Origin: Edaphochlamys debaryana
Taxonomy: Eukaryota; Chlorophyta; Chlorophyceae; Chlamydomonadales
Reading direction: 5' to 3'
Assembly (NCBI GenBank): GCA_016858145.1
Contig: JAEHOE010000002.1
Span: 1,798,001-1,862,000, forward strand
DNA length: 64,000 nt
Every line of letters starts with the position of its first letter. The stretch's first letter is position 1. Below the pieces are notes generated by a model. That model saw only the letters and a program-made list of their open reading frames with translations, had not been told where the DNA came from and did not search any database. Below, in pieces: positions 45,392 through 58,400 of this stretch. The translations under genes were made by a program, and so were the position numbers.

Positions 45392-46436
45392 TGGGTGGCG
45401 AGGGGAGGCATCATGGGGCAGGGGTGCGGGTGCAGTCTGTGGGGGTTGCAGCTGAAGCAAGCGAAGTGGGGAGGGGTAGGAGCAGCGCGAGGAGCGGTGG
45501 ATCGCATTCAGGTTGCGGCGTGAAGAGATGTCTACACTGACGCACGGACGTTTGAGCGGTTGGAGCGGGGGGTTCTCCCGGGGCTTAGCAGCAAGGGATC
45601 ATGGCGACCCGGCGGCAGCATGGTGGGGAAAAGCATTGGTGGTGTTCAGAGCACGGGGGTTTGTGGCGGTGAAAGTTAAAGTTTCCGGTGGTGTGAGGTA
45701 TCCTGTAAGACCAGGACTGCCTCGCCGCAGTGGCAACGCACATCACACGGATGCTCTTGGGCACTCCTTAGCCTTCGCATACCACCACCGGCTGCTGCAG
45801 GCCGCGGGCCAGCGGGGCTCAGGGGACATTGCCCAAAGCAGGAGTGCACCTGTTGGACGAGGCCCGAGAGGAACTCGAGGCGTCAGGAATGTCGAAGACG
45901 TCAGCGAAATGAAGGTCGCTTTGTTGGCTTGCCCCTGGTTGGCTTGCCAGAGGGGAAACGGCGGGGAAATGCCGCAGTGCTGGGGTTCGTGCGGAGACGT
46001 GCACGGGGCGGAGGGGGGTCGGTCGCGCTTTTGGCCGGCGGGACCGCAAACCCACGACTATAACTTACATAACGAGGACCGACGCACCTCCAAGCAGCAC
46101 TGCTGACTTTGCGCTCCGACGTGCATCGAGCGAGTGCTTACTGAGTTGACACAGAGGCTCACTGCTTAGGCGACAGCTCAATCAAGCTGCCCTGTACATG
46201 GAAGCCCAAATCCTAGGCAGAGAGGCGTAAAGATGAGCAGGCGCAAGGCCGATTTGCAGGTATGACTTGCATCTGCACCGACAGCGACGCTAGCTGCTCG
46301 TCAACAGCTCGGTGCATCCATATGTCTGAATGCTGCTCGTGGGTTTCCGCCACGAGCAACATGGCCGCGGCCCGTGTTCAGCGAGCGAACGCTCAACGCA
46401 AGCGAAGGCGAAGCTGAGCAGCAGCATATACGTGCA
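45392..46436. other. Intergenic: RHD3-like 3'UTR and LRR-gene promoter
   Basis: No coding exon recognised. TGTAA at 45704-45708 is the likely RHD3-like poly(A) signal. The LRR-gene promoter and 5'UTR should lie in about 46090-46436. The LRR-gene frame is open upstream of the chosen ATG to at least 46374, so a start further upstream is possible. Confidence 0.55.
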
Positions 46437-49400
46437 ATGCGGGCGCGGGGTTATCGGCGTCCCACCGGCTCGGGCTCGAGCTCTGATCGGGTTACACTCT
46501 CTCGTCACCAAACACGCCACCCTTCCCAGGGCCGCCTCCACTGGACCCGGCGCCCCGCAACGGGCACGGACCAGTTCGGGACCAAACCGCAGGATGCACG
46601 CGAGGATGTGCCCCTGCCCGCTCGGCGCCCGCACACAGCGGCGCACGACGGCCGGGCAGACGCTGACCAGGGTCTTGCCCTGGTATCCGCCTCGGCCCTC
46701 GCCGCCGCACACAAGGCACGGCCCCACACCTCGCTCGGCCTTCAGGGCCGGTCTCGGTCGCTCTCCACGCCTCAGGCGCAGCCCAGCAGCGTCTTCGGCG
46801 GGCTGATGGGCCAGCCCTCACGCGCCTCCCTGGCAAGCCGCGGCTCCGGCACGCCTGGGAGCAGCCTGCCCCCACTCGCCCGGACCACGGCAGCGGGCTG
46901 GTTTCCCTCGTCCCCCTCCGCTCCAAGCACAGCACCCAGCACAGCCAACCTCCAGGCCGCGGTGCCCAATGAGGAAGGTCTCGCCCAGCTCCACGACGCC
47001 CTGTCCAGCAGCCAGCCCCACAACGCCACCGCGCGGCTGCTGCGGCTGGGCACCCCGGGCACGGCCGGGGGCCGGAGCCGCCGCAGCGCGAGCCCCAACC
47101 TGGGCCCTCCAGGCGTTGGGCCCCTCATGGCGGGCCCCTCGGTTCGCTCCATGACACCGGGGCCCCTGTCCCAGCAGTCCTCACGGGCCCAGTCTCCACC
47201 CCTGGCGGACGCCACGTGGCTCCTGCCCGGGGTCGCGGCGACGCTCGAAGCGGCCGCAACGGCCGTATCCACCAGCACAGGTGCGCCCCTGCTGCCATCC
47301 CAGCACAGCCGAGCCTCGGCTTGGGGCACCTGGGGCGCAGCCTCGGCCGGGGCCGCGCCACGGCCGTCGGTGGCCGCTTCGGCAGCCGCTGCCGCGGCGT
47401 CCGCCATTGCCTACGTCAGCAACAGCACGTCTGGCGAGGCGCCGCCCACGGCACGTGCCATCGGCGTGGGGGCGGGGGCGGGCGGGGGTGGGGGCGGCAG
47501 CCCGCCCCGCAGCGGCACGCGGTCGGGTCAGATGCTGGAGGACGCCCGGCGCCTGGCGGCGCAGGCGGCGGAGGTGCTCTACGCCAACGAGCTGGTGGGG
47601 CCGTGGGCCGGTGGGCGGCTGGGGGCCGTGGGGAAAGGCAGAGCGAGAGCACGTGTGTGCAACTGGGGACTGGATCGGCCGGCTGCCGCCGGATCACCCA
47701 GACGGCGTATATGCTCACTGCGGCCGTGGGGAAAGGCAGAGCGAGAGCACGTGTGTGTTGGCGGCAAGAGCTAGGGCAGGGACATCGCCTCTTGAAGTAT
47801 CCGCATCCTCCCGGGTCCCTGCCTCCCTCACCCGCAGGACGTCTCCGTGGCGGACAAGGCGGCGGCCGCCACCGCGCTGCAGCAGCTGGAGGCGCTTCTG
47901 GGGCGCAAGGAGGTGGCGTCGGCGGCCCTGGGGCAGGCCACGCGCTCTCTCAAGGCCGATGTGGGTCGGGAGCTGCACCTGGCCTCCGACAAGGCGGTGA
48001 GTGGCGTGGGGGGGCAGGGGTCGCTGCGGGGTAGCTGCATGTGCGGGTGCGCAGCTGCGGTATGATATGGGGGGAGCTAGGGGTCCGGAAGCTGGGGTGC
48101 ACAGCAGAGTGCAACAAGGGCGCGCTCGGCTCCAGGCCGCCGTGGGGACGGGTTGGCTGCGGGGTGGCTGCGGGTCCGGTTGTGCCGTTGCGGTGTGCAA
48201 GGCCCGAGGCCCGTAGCCCAAGACCCTCCTCGAACCACGCCACACCACGTCTCTCTTCCCCGACCTACTCCTACTCCTGCTCCTGCTCCTGCCCCCTCCG
48301 CCGCAGCAAATGTCCTACGCCCGCGCCCAACTGGTGGTCCTGGACCGCCACCACCAGCACATCCGCCGCCAGCTGCACCCGGGGCCCTCGCCCGACCCCA
48401 GCCTGCCCGCACCGGCCCAGCCCACGGCCGCCGAGCCCAGCGGACAGCTGTCGGCCTCTGCCCTGATGGATGACGTGGCAGGGGACGCGGCCGAGCAGGC
48501 GCTACGGTCTCAGATGTTGGGATCGCAGCCGTCGTCAGAGGTCAGCCACCTGCAGGGCCGGGGCGGGAGCCAGAGCTTGATGGGCGCGACGGAGGAGGGC
48601 GAGGCGGAGGGCGAGGGGCGGCCGGGGCTGCGCTCCGCCTCCCACTCCCCCAGCCAGTCGCCGCCGCACTCGGTGCCGTACGGCTCGCCGCCGGCGAGCC
48701 CCGGCCGCCGGGGCCAGGCGACCCGCTTCCTGCCCTCGCCCAACCCCCGCTCGCCGCCCACACACCCCCAAGCGGCCTGGGGCCCAGGCGCTGCGGGGGC
48801 CCGCGGCGGCTCTGGCGGCGGCAGCGGCACCGGCGCTCTTGGCCCTCTCATCAGCGAGCGCTCCCTCGGCGCCTGGCAGGGCTCTCCAGGCGGAGGGCCC
48901 CGCGGCGACGGCCCCAACGACGGCTGGCGCTCCCCTCCTGGCACGGGCACGGGCACCGGAGCCGGGCTCGGCACCGGCGAAGGCGGGGACCCGCGGTACA
49001 ACTTGGCGGAGGCGATGGAGCGGACGGCCGCGCTGCGTGTGCTGCGGCAGGCCGAGGCGGCGCTGGCGGCCGTGGCGATGCCGCAGTGCGCGGATTGGGA
49101 GCGACCCACATCGAGCGTTACGGGCGAGGGCGGCGCGGCGCTGGACGTGGAGGAGCTGCGGCTGCTCAAGCACGTGGGGGGAACGCAGGACCCAGTCGTG
49201 AGGCCGGGGGGGCGGGGGGGGGGGGCCGGGGGAGGCAGGTGGGGTCGCTTGGGGGGTGCGGGATGCGGACGGGGTAAAGCGGGGGTTGCGTACTGCAGGG
49301 GCCCGTTCCGCGGGCGGCGTGGTTGCGCGACGCGGTAAGCTCGGCCGGGGAAGCGGTAGAAATGCTGGGGGGGGGTACCGGGGGGCGGGTGGCGAGGACG

Positions 49401-52400
49401 TGGGACTTTGAGGACCCTGGCCCGGACCTCGTGCTGCGGCGGGCTTCAGGCACAAGCTCGGCCGGGTTGGTCCCGAGATTATCCCTTCCCTTTCCCCTCC
49501 TTTCCTTATCCCGTGTCGCCCGCAGGACCAACCGCCGTCGTACATGGGCGTCAACGTGCGCCGCGCGCCCACGCCGCTGCCCACGGGCGGGGAGGCCTCC
49601 CACGCCATCTTTGCCGGCCGCTCGGGCAGCGGCAGCGGCAGCGGCCCCGCGGCGGCCTACGACCCGGGCTCCGTGCTGCAGTGGTCCAACCGCGGCGTCA
49701 GCACCGCCAAGATGCCGCAGCTGCGGGAGGTGCTGTCCACCAGCCCCAACCTGGTCCGCCTGTGCCTGGGCGGCAACAAGCTGCACGACCAGGTGGGGGG
49801 GGGAAGGGTGGGGGGGGGGAGGAAGAGGAGGGGGAGGGGCGGGGGGGGTCGTGAGGGGCGCGGGGGAGGAAGAGGAGAGGGAGGCGCGGGTGGGGGCTTC
49901 GTAGAGGGCCCAGGCGAGAGCGACTGGTGGACGACTGCGAGGAGTTCGAGGAACGCGGGTGGGTTCACCCTTTCCTGTCCCTGACCCCGTTCTGCCGCTT
50001 CCCCCCCCCCCCCCCCCGGCAGGACGTCTCCGAGCTCATGTCTATTCTGTCCGAGCCCGCCGCGCCGCGCGTCCGCACCCTCGAGCTCGACCTCAACACC
50101 AACCTCACCTGGCGCTGCGCCCTGCCGCTCGCCCTCGCGCTCGGCCTCTCCCCCGACACCGCCTCAGCGGCCGCCGCCGACTGGGCCGTTGTGGCGGCAG
50201 CCCTGCCCCCCAACGTCGCGTCCCCGGCCGCGGTTGTCGCGCCCTCCTCCGTGCCGTCCGCAACCACCAAGGTCAAGAGGCTGGGCCTCGAGAGGCTGAG
50301 CCTGGTGGGCGTCAAGTTGGGGGACAAGGGCTGCTCGCAGCTGGCCGAGGGATTGAGATCCAACAACACGCTGCGGGATCTGGATCTGCGCCGGTGCGGG
50401 CTGTCGGACTTCGGCGGCGCGGCGCTGCTCGAGGTGCTGGGGTCCAACGTCACGCTCGCGGTGGGTCGAGGGGGTGGGGGGAGGAGCTGGGCTGGGCTGG
50501 GCTGGGGGGAGGAGCTAGGCCTGCGGGGTGTGCCGCGAAGAGATGCGTGAAATGACGCACGGACAGACACCGGCATGGCTTTGTCATTACACCCCTCTCT
50601 CACCCACCCACCCACCATCACCCCACCAACCCCACCCCCCAGCGCCTGGACGTGTCGTGGAACGCGCTCCGCAGCGAGTCCGCCCGCACGCTGGAGGTGG
50701 CGCTGGCGGGCAACGCGGGGCTGCGGGAGCTGGTGCTGGCCAACAACGGCTTCCAGGACGTGGACGGGGCGCGCATCGTCAAGGGCCTGCTCAACCACGG
50801 TGGGCGACGGAGGCGGGGGTGGCAGCTTCCACTGCATTGAGCAATCTGTGAAGGGGGGCCCAGGGGGGGGTTCTGGAGGGGCAGCTGCGGGGCAGGGTCT
50901 GCTTGCGGTATGGCGGCATGTTGAAGAGACGGGGGTGCTAGCGCGGGGCGTCGTAGCAAGGTACCGGGCGCAACAGTTTCAAGGGCGCGCACCCACCGAC
51001 CCCCACCGACCCACACCGCCCCCCAACCTCCACCGCCCCCCCGCAGGCAAGTGGCTCCGCACCGACCTGTCCCACAACACGCTGGGCCCGGGCGCCTGCA
51101 TGATGGTCGCGGAGCTGCTGCGGCGCCTGGGGGAGTCGGCGGCGGCGCTGGTGGAGAGCGGCGCGTACACGGAGGGCTGGGGCGAGGGCAGCGCGCTGCT
51201 GGGGAGTGTGGGGTCGGCGGCGGGCCTGGTGCCGCCGGGCAGCCCGGGCAAGCTGGCGCCGCCGTCGGGGAATTCGATGGCCATGGGCGTCCGGCCCGCC
51301 AGCGTCAACTCGGTCGCGCGTCCGGGCAGCACGGTGGGTGCTTGGGGGGTGCTTGGGGCAAGGAAGGGGGAAGGGAGAGGTGGAAGAGGGGGAGGGGGTC
51401 CACGAGTTGGGGTGGGGTGGGGTGGGGTGGGGTGGGGTGGGGTGGGGTGGGGTGGGGTGGGGTGGGGTGGGGTGGGGTGGGGTGGGGTGGGGTGGGGTGA
51501 CGCTGGGATGGGTTGACGGTTGGTTACGGCATCGGGGCCTGCCGCTTTGACTCCTCCTCTACAGTCTACACGCCCCTGCCCCTTCACCCCCCTTCACCAC
51601 CCTCCACCCCCCTTCCCCCCAGGGTGCCGACGGCCCCGAGCGCTCCTCCCCCTCGGCCCGCATGGCCCCACCCAACTACCTGGGCTCCCAGCTGCGCCTG
51701 GCGCCCCTCAGCCTGGCGCTGGACGGCAACCCGCTGGGCAACACGGGGCTCAGGTGGGATCTGGGGGCCACGTGCGGATCCGCGGTGTCCAAAGCGAGAC
51801 CTGTACGGCGACCGCCTCGATGGGGCCCTGGGGAAAACCCGTGCCCATGTCCTCAGCTCCTTTACCTCTGTCCTTTGCACATTCTTGCTGAAGACTTTCT
51901 TACACCCCTGCGTGCCTCCTCTGAAGAACAGGATCATTCTCGACGGCATACAGGCAATGGAGCCAGCCGGAGCACACAGGCCTCAGAACCGTGCCCACGA
52001 CCTTACGCCCCTGCGCCCCTGCGGCCCCCACTCGCCTGCCCCCTGACAGGATCATTCTGGACGGCATGGAGGCCATGAGCCGCGCGATCGTGGAGGCGGC
52101 GGAGCTGCCCCCGCCCGACCCCAACGAGCTGGAGGGCCCGCCCGAGGGCCTGCCGCCCTCGCCCCTGCGCGTCACTGTGTCGGGCTGCAACGTGGCCCCC
52201 CCGTCGGAGAGGTGCGGGCATTGGGGGGGGGGGTAGGCGTGAGGAGGGGGGGAGCCATTGCGCATTGCCGGGCGGGAGAGGCGTGGGTTCAGGAAACTCA
52301 ACCGTAAGGAAGCTAGCATGCGCACTGTCCTTGCTCGCGGCACCGGCGAGCGCAAGGGGGCCGTAGGGACGGCCGCGGGTTGTCGGGCAAGGGGGCCTTG

Positions 52401-55400
52401 GTACAGGGCACGTACCGGTCAGGAACCCCTCCGCAGCTCCGCTCCCACCCTGCTCACAACACCGCTTTCTGCAGATCCTCTGGGGATCACGATGAGGATG
52501 ACGTCAACCCCTTCCTGCCCAGGTAAGCTCCCCTCACGTGCTTCTCGCTAGCACGGCTTTCCAGCGGCGGGGCTCCCATAGGCGACACTGGTACCCTGGC
52601 TGCAGCAGGGAGAGGCCCTTTGGCGGGCTATGGTGGTGCTTCAATGCACCAACCGCCGTGCCCCCGCCCTCTTTGCCCCCTCCCTTCCAGCATCTCTGCG
52701 CTCCTGCGCCCCGGCGGCGCTGGGGACGGCAAGGCGGGCGGCAAGGACGCGGCGGGCAAACGCGCCTCGGGCACCGGCAGCCCGCAGCGGGGAGCCAAGA
52801 CCGCCTCCAAAGGTGAGGCGCAAGTCGTAAGCTAGCCACCCCGCAGCAAGAACGACCGTCCACAGCAAGCTTATGGTGCGCTTCACCTTCACATGCTATC
52901 CCAGATCCCCCTCGCTAATGCACCCAGCCCCTCACCTGCTTGTATGGAACCCACTCGGCCCCCAACCCCCCACCTCCCCACCACCCCAGGCAAGCAGGAA
53001 GACAAGGAGGCCCGCGTGTCCTCCTCCGTGGCCTCCCACCTCACCCTGGCCTCCCCCCACCTGGACCTGGCCTCCCCCGCCGGCTGCTACACCCTGGACC
53101 TCTCCCACCCCGCCACGTCCGTGCTGGTCGCCTACCTGCAGCGGTGAGGTGCCCTGCCCCGTCCCGTGCTTCCCCTCCTTCACCTTCACTAGCTAGCCGC
53201 ATTCAGGACCTCCCTAGGAACTTCTTAAGGAGCGCCGCTGTCGTAAACGAAAGAATCTGGCCTTGAAGCTTGCCTCAAAGCTCTCGCCAACTCCATCCTT
53301 TCCGCCCCGGCCCAGGCTGCGGGAGCGGCTGGCGAGTGCCGTGGCCGAGGGCCGCGCCTCGGGGGTGTCCCTGACGCTGTGCGACATCTCCGTCAACGGC
53401 CGGCCCGTGCGGGCGGAGCAGCTCAGCAACCTGGACAACTGGTCAGAGGTGAGCGAGGCGGGCCTGCTCCGGCCTGCATCGTCAGTCTATGACGTCCGCT
53501 GCCGCCCCGTTCGTCTGCTGTACCCTACGTGCTGTTCCGTACGCATTTTTGGCCTCTCGGTACACCCACACCCAGGCCAACCCCAACCCGCGACCGTCCT
53601 CGCTCCTTCACTCCCCATACCCCCCAGGGCTCCCTGCAGTTGACCGTCAAGGCTCCCGCCCAGCTGGCCCTGGAGCCCCCCGCCGCCCTGAGCCACCTGG
53701 TGGCGCAGTGGCTGTGCGGCCTGCTGGCCGACCCGCAGACCTCGCCCCTGTGGAAGCTGTCCGTGGTGCAGGCGGCCGGCGGCGTGTGGTGAGTGGCTGG
53801 GGGGCGTGGGCGGGGTCGGCATCCAGGTGCCTGCCCCTGGTATGGTGCCCCCAAGAGCACGCAGTAGGCTGAGTGCCCCTCCCCGCTCATCTGGTGTCCT
53901 CACCTGCGTGCCTTCTTTCCCTGCCCGCCAACAGCGTCACTACGGTGGTAACTCCACACACCATCTCCTCCCCCCTCCGGGGCCATGCGCCCCATGCCAA
54001 CACCTCCTTTCCCCGCCCACTCTCTTCCAATTTGCTCCTCTTGTCCCCGCCCACACCTTACCTCCGCACCCCCCCCCAACCCCACCCGGCAGCTTCTTCA
54101 CCCCCGGCCAGTGCACCTCCCTGCTGGCCGGCTTCGACCGCGACACCGAGTCCACCGAGTGCCTGTCGGCGGCGCAGGTGCTGTACGCCCGCTCTGCGCA
54201 GCCCCTGGCCTTCTGGCGCCACGTGCTGCCGCGCTTCACGCCGCCGCAGCAGGACGCACTGCGGGGCATGTGAGGGGGGTTGGAAGGGGAGGAGGGAGGA
54301 GGGGGGAGGGGCGACTGAGGGGTTGCGGAGGGAGGGGTTGCGGAGGGAGGGGTTGCGGAGGGAGGGGTTGCGGAGGGAGGGGTTGCGGAGGGAGGGGTTG
54401 CGGAGGGAGGGGTCGCGGGGTTGGCCGCCGCTTCTTGCAGGGCCGCCTGACGGCGCGTGAGGGCAAGAGCCGGCATTCGGCAGGAACCCGAAGCGCGGGC
54501 GTTCATGCTTACCCCGGGCTGCGCCTCACCCTCCTCTCCACCACCACCGCCCTTTCACCCATCCCATCCCATCGCATCCCTCCCCTCCTCAACCCCCCCT
54601 CCACCCCCCTTCCCGCCCCCGCGGCCCCACCCCCACCCCCAGGGTTGGTGACCTCGTCGCTCTGGACCTGAGCCGCCCCATGGGTCGCTACAACCTCAAC
54701 CTGTCCCGCCTTGTGGACCGATTCGTGGCGCTGAGGCTGCAGCTGGCGTCCGCGCTGGAGCGCAGCTGGCAGGAAAACAAGTGAGATGGCGTGCAAGGGC
54801 TCTTGCAGTAATAATAATTAAGTCTTCCGGAGGCCTCGCTCGCTCTCGTGTTGGGGCTGGTTGCTGGGTTGAAGTGAGGGGCGCCCCGCGCAAGGGCTTT
54901 TGACCCTTTGTACCACGTGGAACGGGGGATAGCATGAGTGGCAGGGGGCAGTCTGCTTGCTGAGACCAGGGGCCCTGTTACCTGTCCAGCCTGGTTACTC
55001 CTCACATACCTCCTCCATCTCTCGCTACGCCCCAGGTACTTCATAAACTGGCTCAACGCCTCCTTCAACGGCCAACCGCTGGACCGCGCCGGGCTCACCC
55101 GCATCCGCGACTTCACGCTGCCGGGCGCGGGCGTGCTGCGGCTCGACTACGTGTCGTACGAGGTGCGTACGGCATGTGCTGTGGCGTGGACCTCTCGTAC
55201 GACACGTGTGCTGCTCCAAGCCGAGGGCTAGCAGTGCCTGCGCTGCGATGCCTGAACCCGGAACTTGTCTGGACAGATAGATTCCGGGTCGTGCACCGAA
55301 TGTACAAAAAAAACCCAGCTACTTCTGAACACTCAGCCTCCCGCCCGCTCCGCTCCGCAGAAGCCCAGCCCCACACAGCAGCCGGCCAGCTCCGACGAGC

Positions 55401-58400
55401 TGGAGGACCTTCTGGCGGTGCTGCGGGGCTGCAACGTCATGCACATCGGGCAGCTACTGCAGGTGGGGGCGGGAGCTATTGCGGCTAATTTGGGGACATG
55501 TGGGTAGTACGTGAATTTGTGGAAGCGGGAGTGGAGAATGAGGTCACCTCGATAATGCATGGGTGGTGGAGCGCGTGCGATTGGAAAGGCGGGGTGGGGG
55601 CTCATCAGTCTTGAGGCTGATTCGTGGCCCCCCGGCTCCCCCGCAGGTCCGCAAGCTGGCGATACCCCCACCGCCGCCGCCCCGGCCGGAGACCGCACGC
55701 GGAGCGGGCGCCCTGTCCCGTCGCAAGTAAGCCCTGCCGAACTCACACTCCATCTCATCACGTCCCCTGCCCACTGCCCCCCTGCCCGTCCCTCTTCGCT
55801 CACCTTCCTGCGCTAACTTCCCCCCGCCGCCCCTCTCCTGCCGCCCCTCTCCTGCCCCCCCGCCAGGCCCCCGCCCGCTCCGCCCCCGCCGCCCCCGCCC
55901 CGCATGCCCATGCTCGACCTCCTGCGCACCCCCCTGCACGAGGTCGCCATGCGCCTGGCCAAGCCGGGGCCGCCGGCCTGGCAGCCGCCCGACGCCAACG
56001 GACAGGTGCGACAGCTGTGACAGGTCCTTTTACCACACTCACCCGCCATATCCCGCCATACCCGGACCGAGGGTGCGCAGCCCGGCACACGCCCCGCCCC
56101 GCACCACCTAGCCCCGGCTCTGCTGCAGCCCGGCCTAGGCGCGAATGAGCTTCCGCAGTCCTCGGTTCCTCGGCCACGGCCAAGGACACCCAACGCCGTG
56201 ATTGAAGCCTGCTTGCCCCGCACCCCTCCCACTCCCTCCGCAGCCGGCCCCGCCTCCGCCCCCGCCCGCCACCTGGGCCGCCTCCGCCGCTTTCAACGCC
56301 GAGCCGTTCCTCCGCCGCGCCGGACTCATCCCGCCCGAGTGCTCCTTCTCCGGCTACACTCTGCCGGAGCCCTCTGACCTAGGGTCACAGCCCACCGCCA
56401 GCGGCTCGGGCGTGTCGCACGCTGCGGGCGCCTTGTCGCGAGCGACGACGATGAAGCGGGGGTCAATCCCTGGGGCCAAGTTGGCCGCGGAGAAGGAGAA
56501 GGAGAAGGCGGAGAAGAAGGGCGGCAAGGGCAAGGGCAAGAAGGGCGGCAAGGGCGAGGACAAGGGCGGCGCCGACGGAGGCGACGACTGGGAGAGGGCC
56601 ATGGTGGGTTCGGGGGGGGCAAGGGACCGGTCCGGACACGGGTCAAGGTCACAATCTCACTATCGGTTCGGACGAATGAGGATGCTGAGGGACTGGCCGA
56701 GGTTGTGGCTTGCAGTGTCCCGTCCCATGCAAGCCGTGTCCTCAAACCCCCTCCCCCAAACGCTCTTGCTCCCAACGCAACCCCTCTTAACCCCACTCCC
56801 TCCCCACTACCCTCCCTCCACCCCACCCCACAACCTCAGGCCGAGTACCACGCCGCGCTGCTCCTCCTGGTCCACCAGGCCAAGGACGTCCCCACGCTCG
56901 CCTCCAAGATGGGCCTCAGCCACCTCTCCGCCGCCCTCAACCTCCTCCTGCGGGCCGACGGCGGCGCCCGCGCCGTCGCCGTGCTCATGGCCGCCCTCAC
57001 CGCCCTCACCGCCATCAAGTTCCTCTACGACCTGGCTGACCCCTCCCCGTGCTTGCTGCCGCAAGAGACGCGCAAGCAGGTAGGGTGCTGATGCTTGAGT
57101 ATCTGTCTGGGGTGGGGGGCTGCCGCGGGGCCAGACGGCTCGTGGAGGTTATAACAATCTACACTTCACAATCCGCAACCGACATTTCGCAATTCACGAT
57201 CCACGATCCACGATTCACGACTCACGATCCACAACCCGCAATCCACAGGTGCTGCTGCTGCTGCCGCCCGAGCGGACCAAGGCGCTGGAGGCGGTGGCAC
57301 GGGGCGCCAGCGAGGCGGCCGTGGCGAGGACGCGGCGCATCCGCACCGCGCTCAACATGTGGGCCGCGCAGCGCTACGTCAGCAGCCAGCAGGCGAGCCG
57401 GGGGCGCAGGAGGGCGGAGGGACAGGGGTTGGTGGTAGGGTTGCTCTGGCAGGGTAAGGTTGGTTCACAACAGTAGCAGTGCTTTGTTACCCCTCCGCCT
57501 TCCCCCTTCCTCGCCTGGTTAGGCATGCCACATAATCTCGCCCTGGTGCACTCCTCCTGATGCCCCTCCCCTTCCTTAACACTTCACCCCCCTTCCTCAA
57601 AACCCTTCATCCCCCTTCCACTCCCACCCCCTTCCCCCCCTTCCTCCTCCCCCCCCCAGCTCTCTCAAGTCATGCGCACGGTGCACTCCTCCTTAAGCCT
57701 CTCCCCCTTCCTCAACCCTCCCCCCTTCCCCCCCTTCCCCCCCTTCCCCCCCTTCCCCCCCTTCCCCCCCTTCCCCCCCTTCCCCCCCTTCCCCCCCTTC
57801 CCCCCCTTCCCCCCCTTCCCCCCCTTCCCCCCCTTCCCCCCCTTCCCCCCCTTCCTCCCCCCCCCCCAGCTCTCCCAAGTCATGCGCACGGTGCACTACG
57901 AGAGCGACCGCGTGGTGGCCATGGTGGTACTGTGGCCGCGGGTGGCGGGGGGCGGGTGGAAGAGCACCTTCGAGCGGCTCACGCCCAGCGAGCAGCGGCA
58001 GGTCATGATGGTGAGCCGGGCTTGAGAGGGGGGTAGGGGGAACGGGGCGGAACAGCAGGCGGGGAGGGCAGGGCTGCGGATGGTGGCAGGGCCACGGGTG
58101 GAAGCGAACCGTGTGGGGTGGAGCATCAGTGGCCTTACAAGCCGGGACACCGGCTGAGACCCTACTAGCCTACAAGACACAACGCTTCATGGCTGATGCC
58201 CCTTCCCATCGCCCCCTCTCCTTCCCCCCTTCTCCCCCCCTCCCCCCAGCGCCTGGGCTACTGGCACGTGTACACCTGCCTGGCCGACCCCCACGGCATC
58301 GCCTTCGCCCTGGACCTGGGGGAGCCGGAGCAGCGGGACATCGCCCGCGAGCTGGTGCGCATGGCGGTCAAGGAGACGGCGCGGGCCAAGCAGGTGGGGA

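Noticed and set aside
53935..53947. Possible 13-nt microexon (CGTCACTACGGTG) between LRR-gene exons 14 and 15
   Set aside because: Including it would put exon 15 out of frame; direct joining of 53788 to 54093 keeps the frame.
57672..58025. Apparent FPPFPP repeat protein
   Set aside because: Produced by the TTCCCCCCC minisatellite in intron 23; exon 24 starts after it at a clean acceptor and continues the conserved frame.
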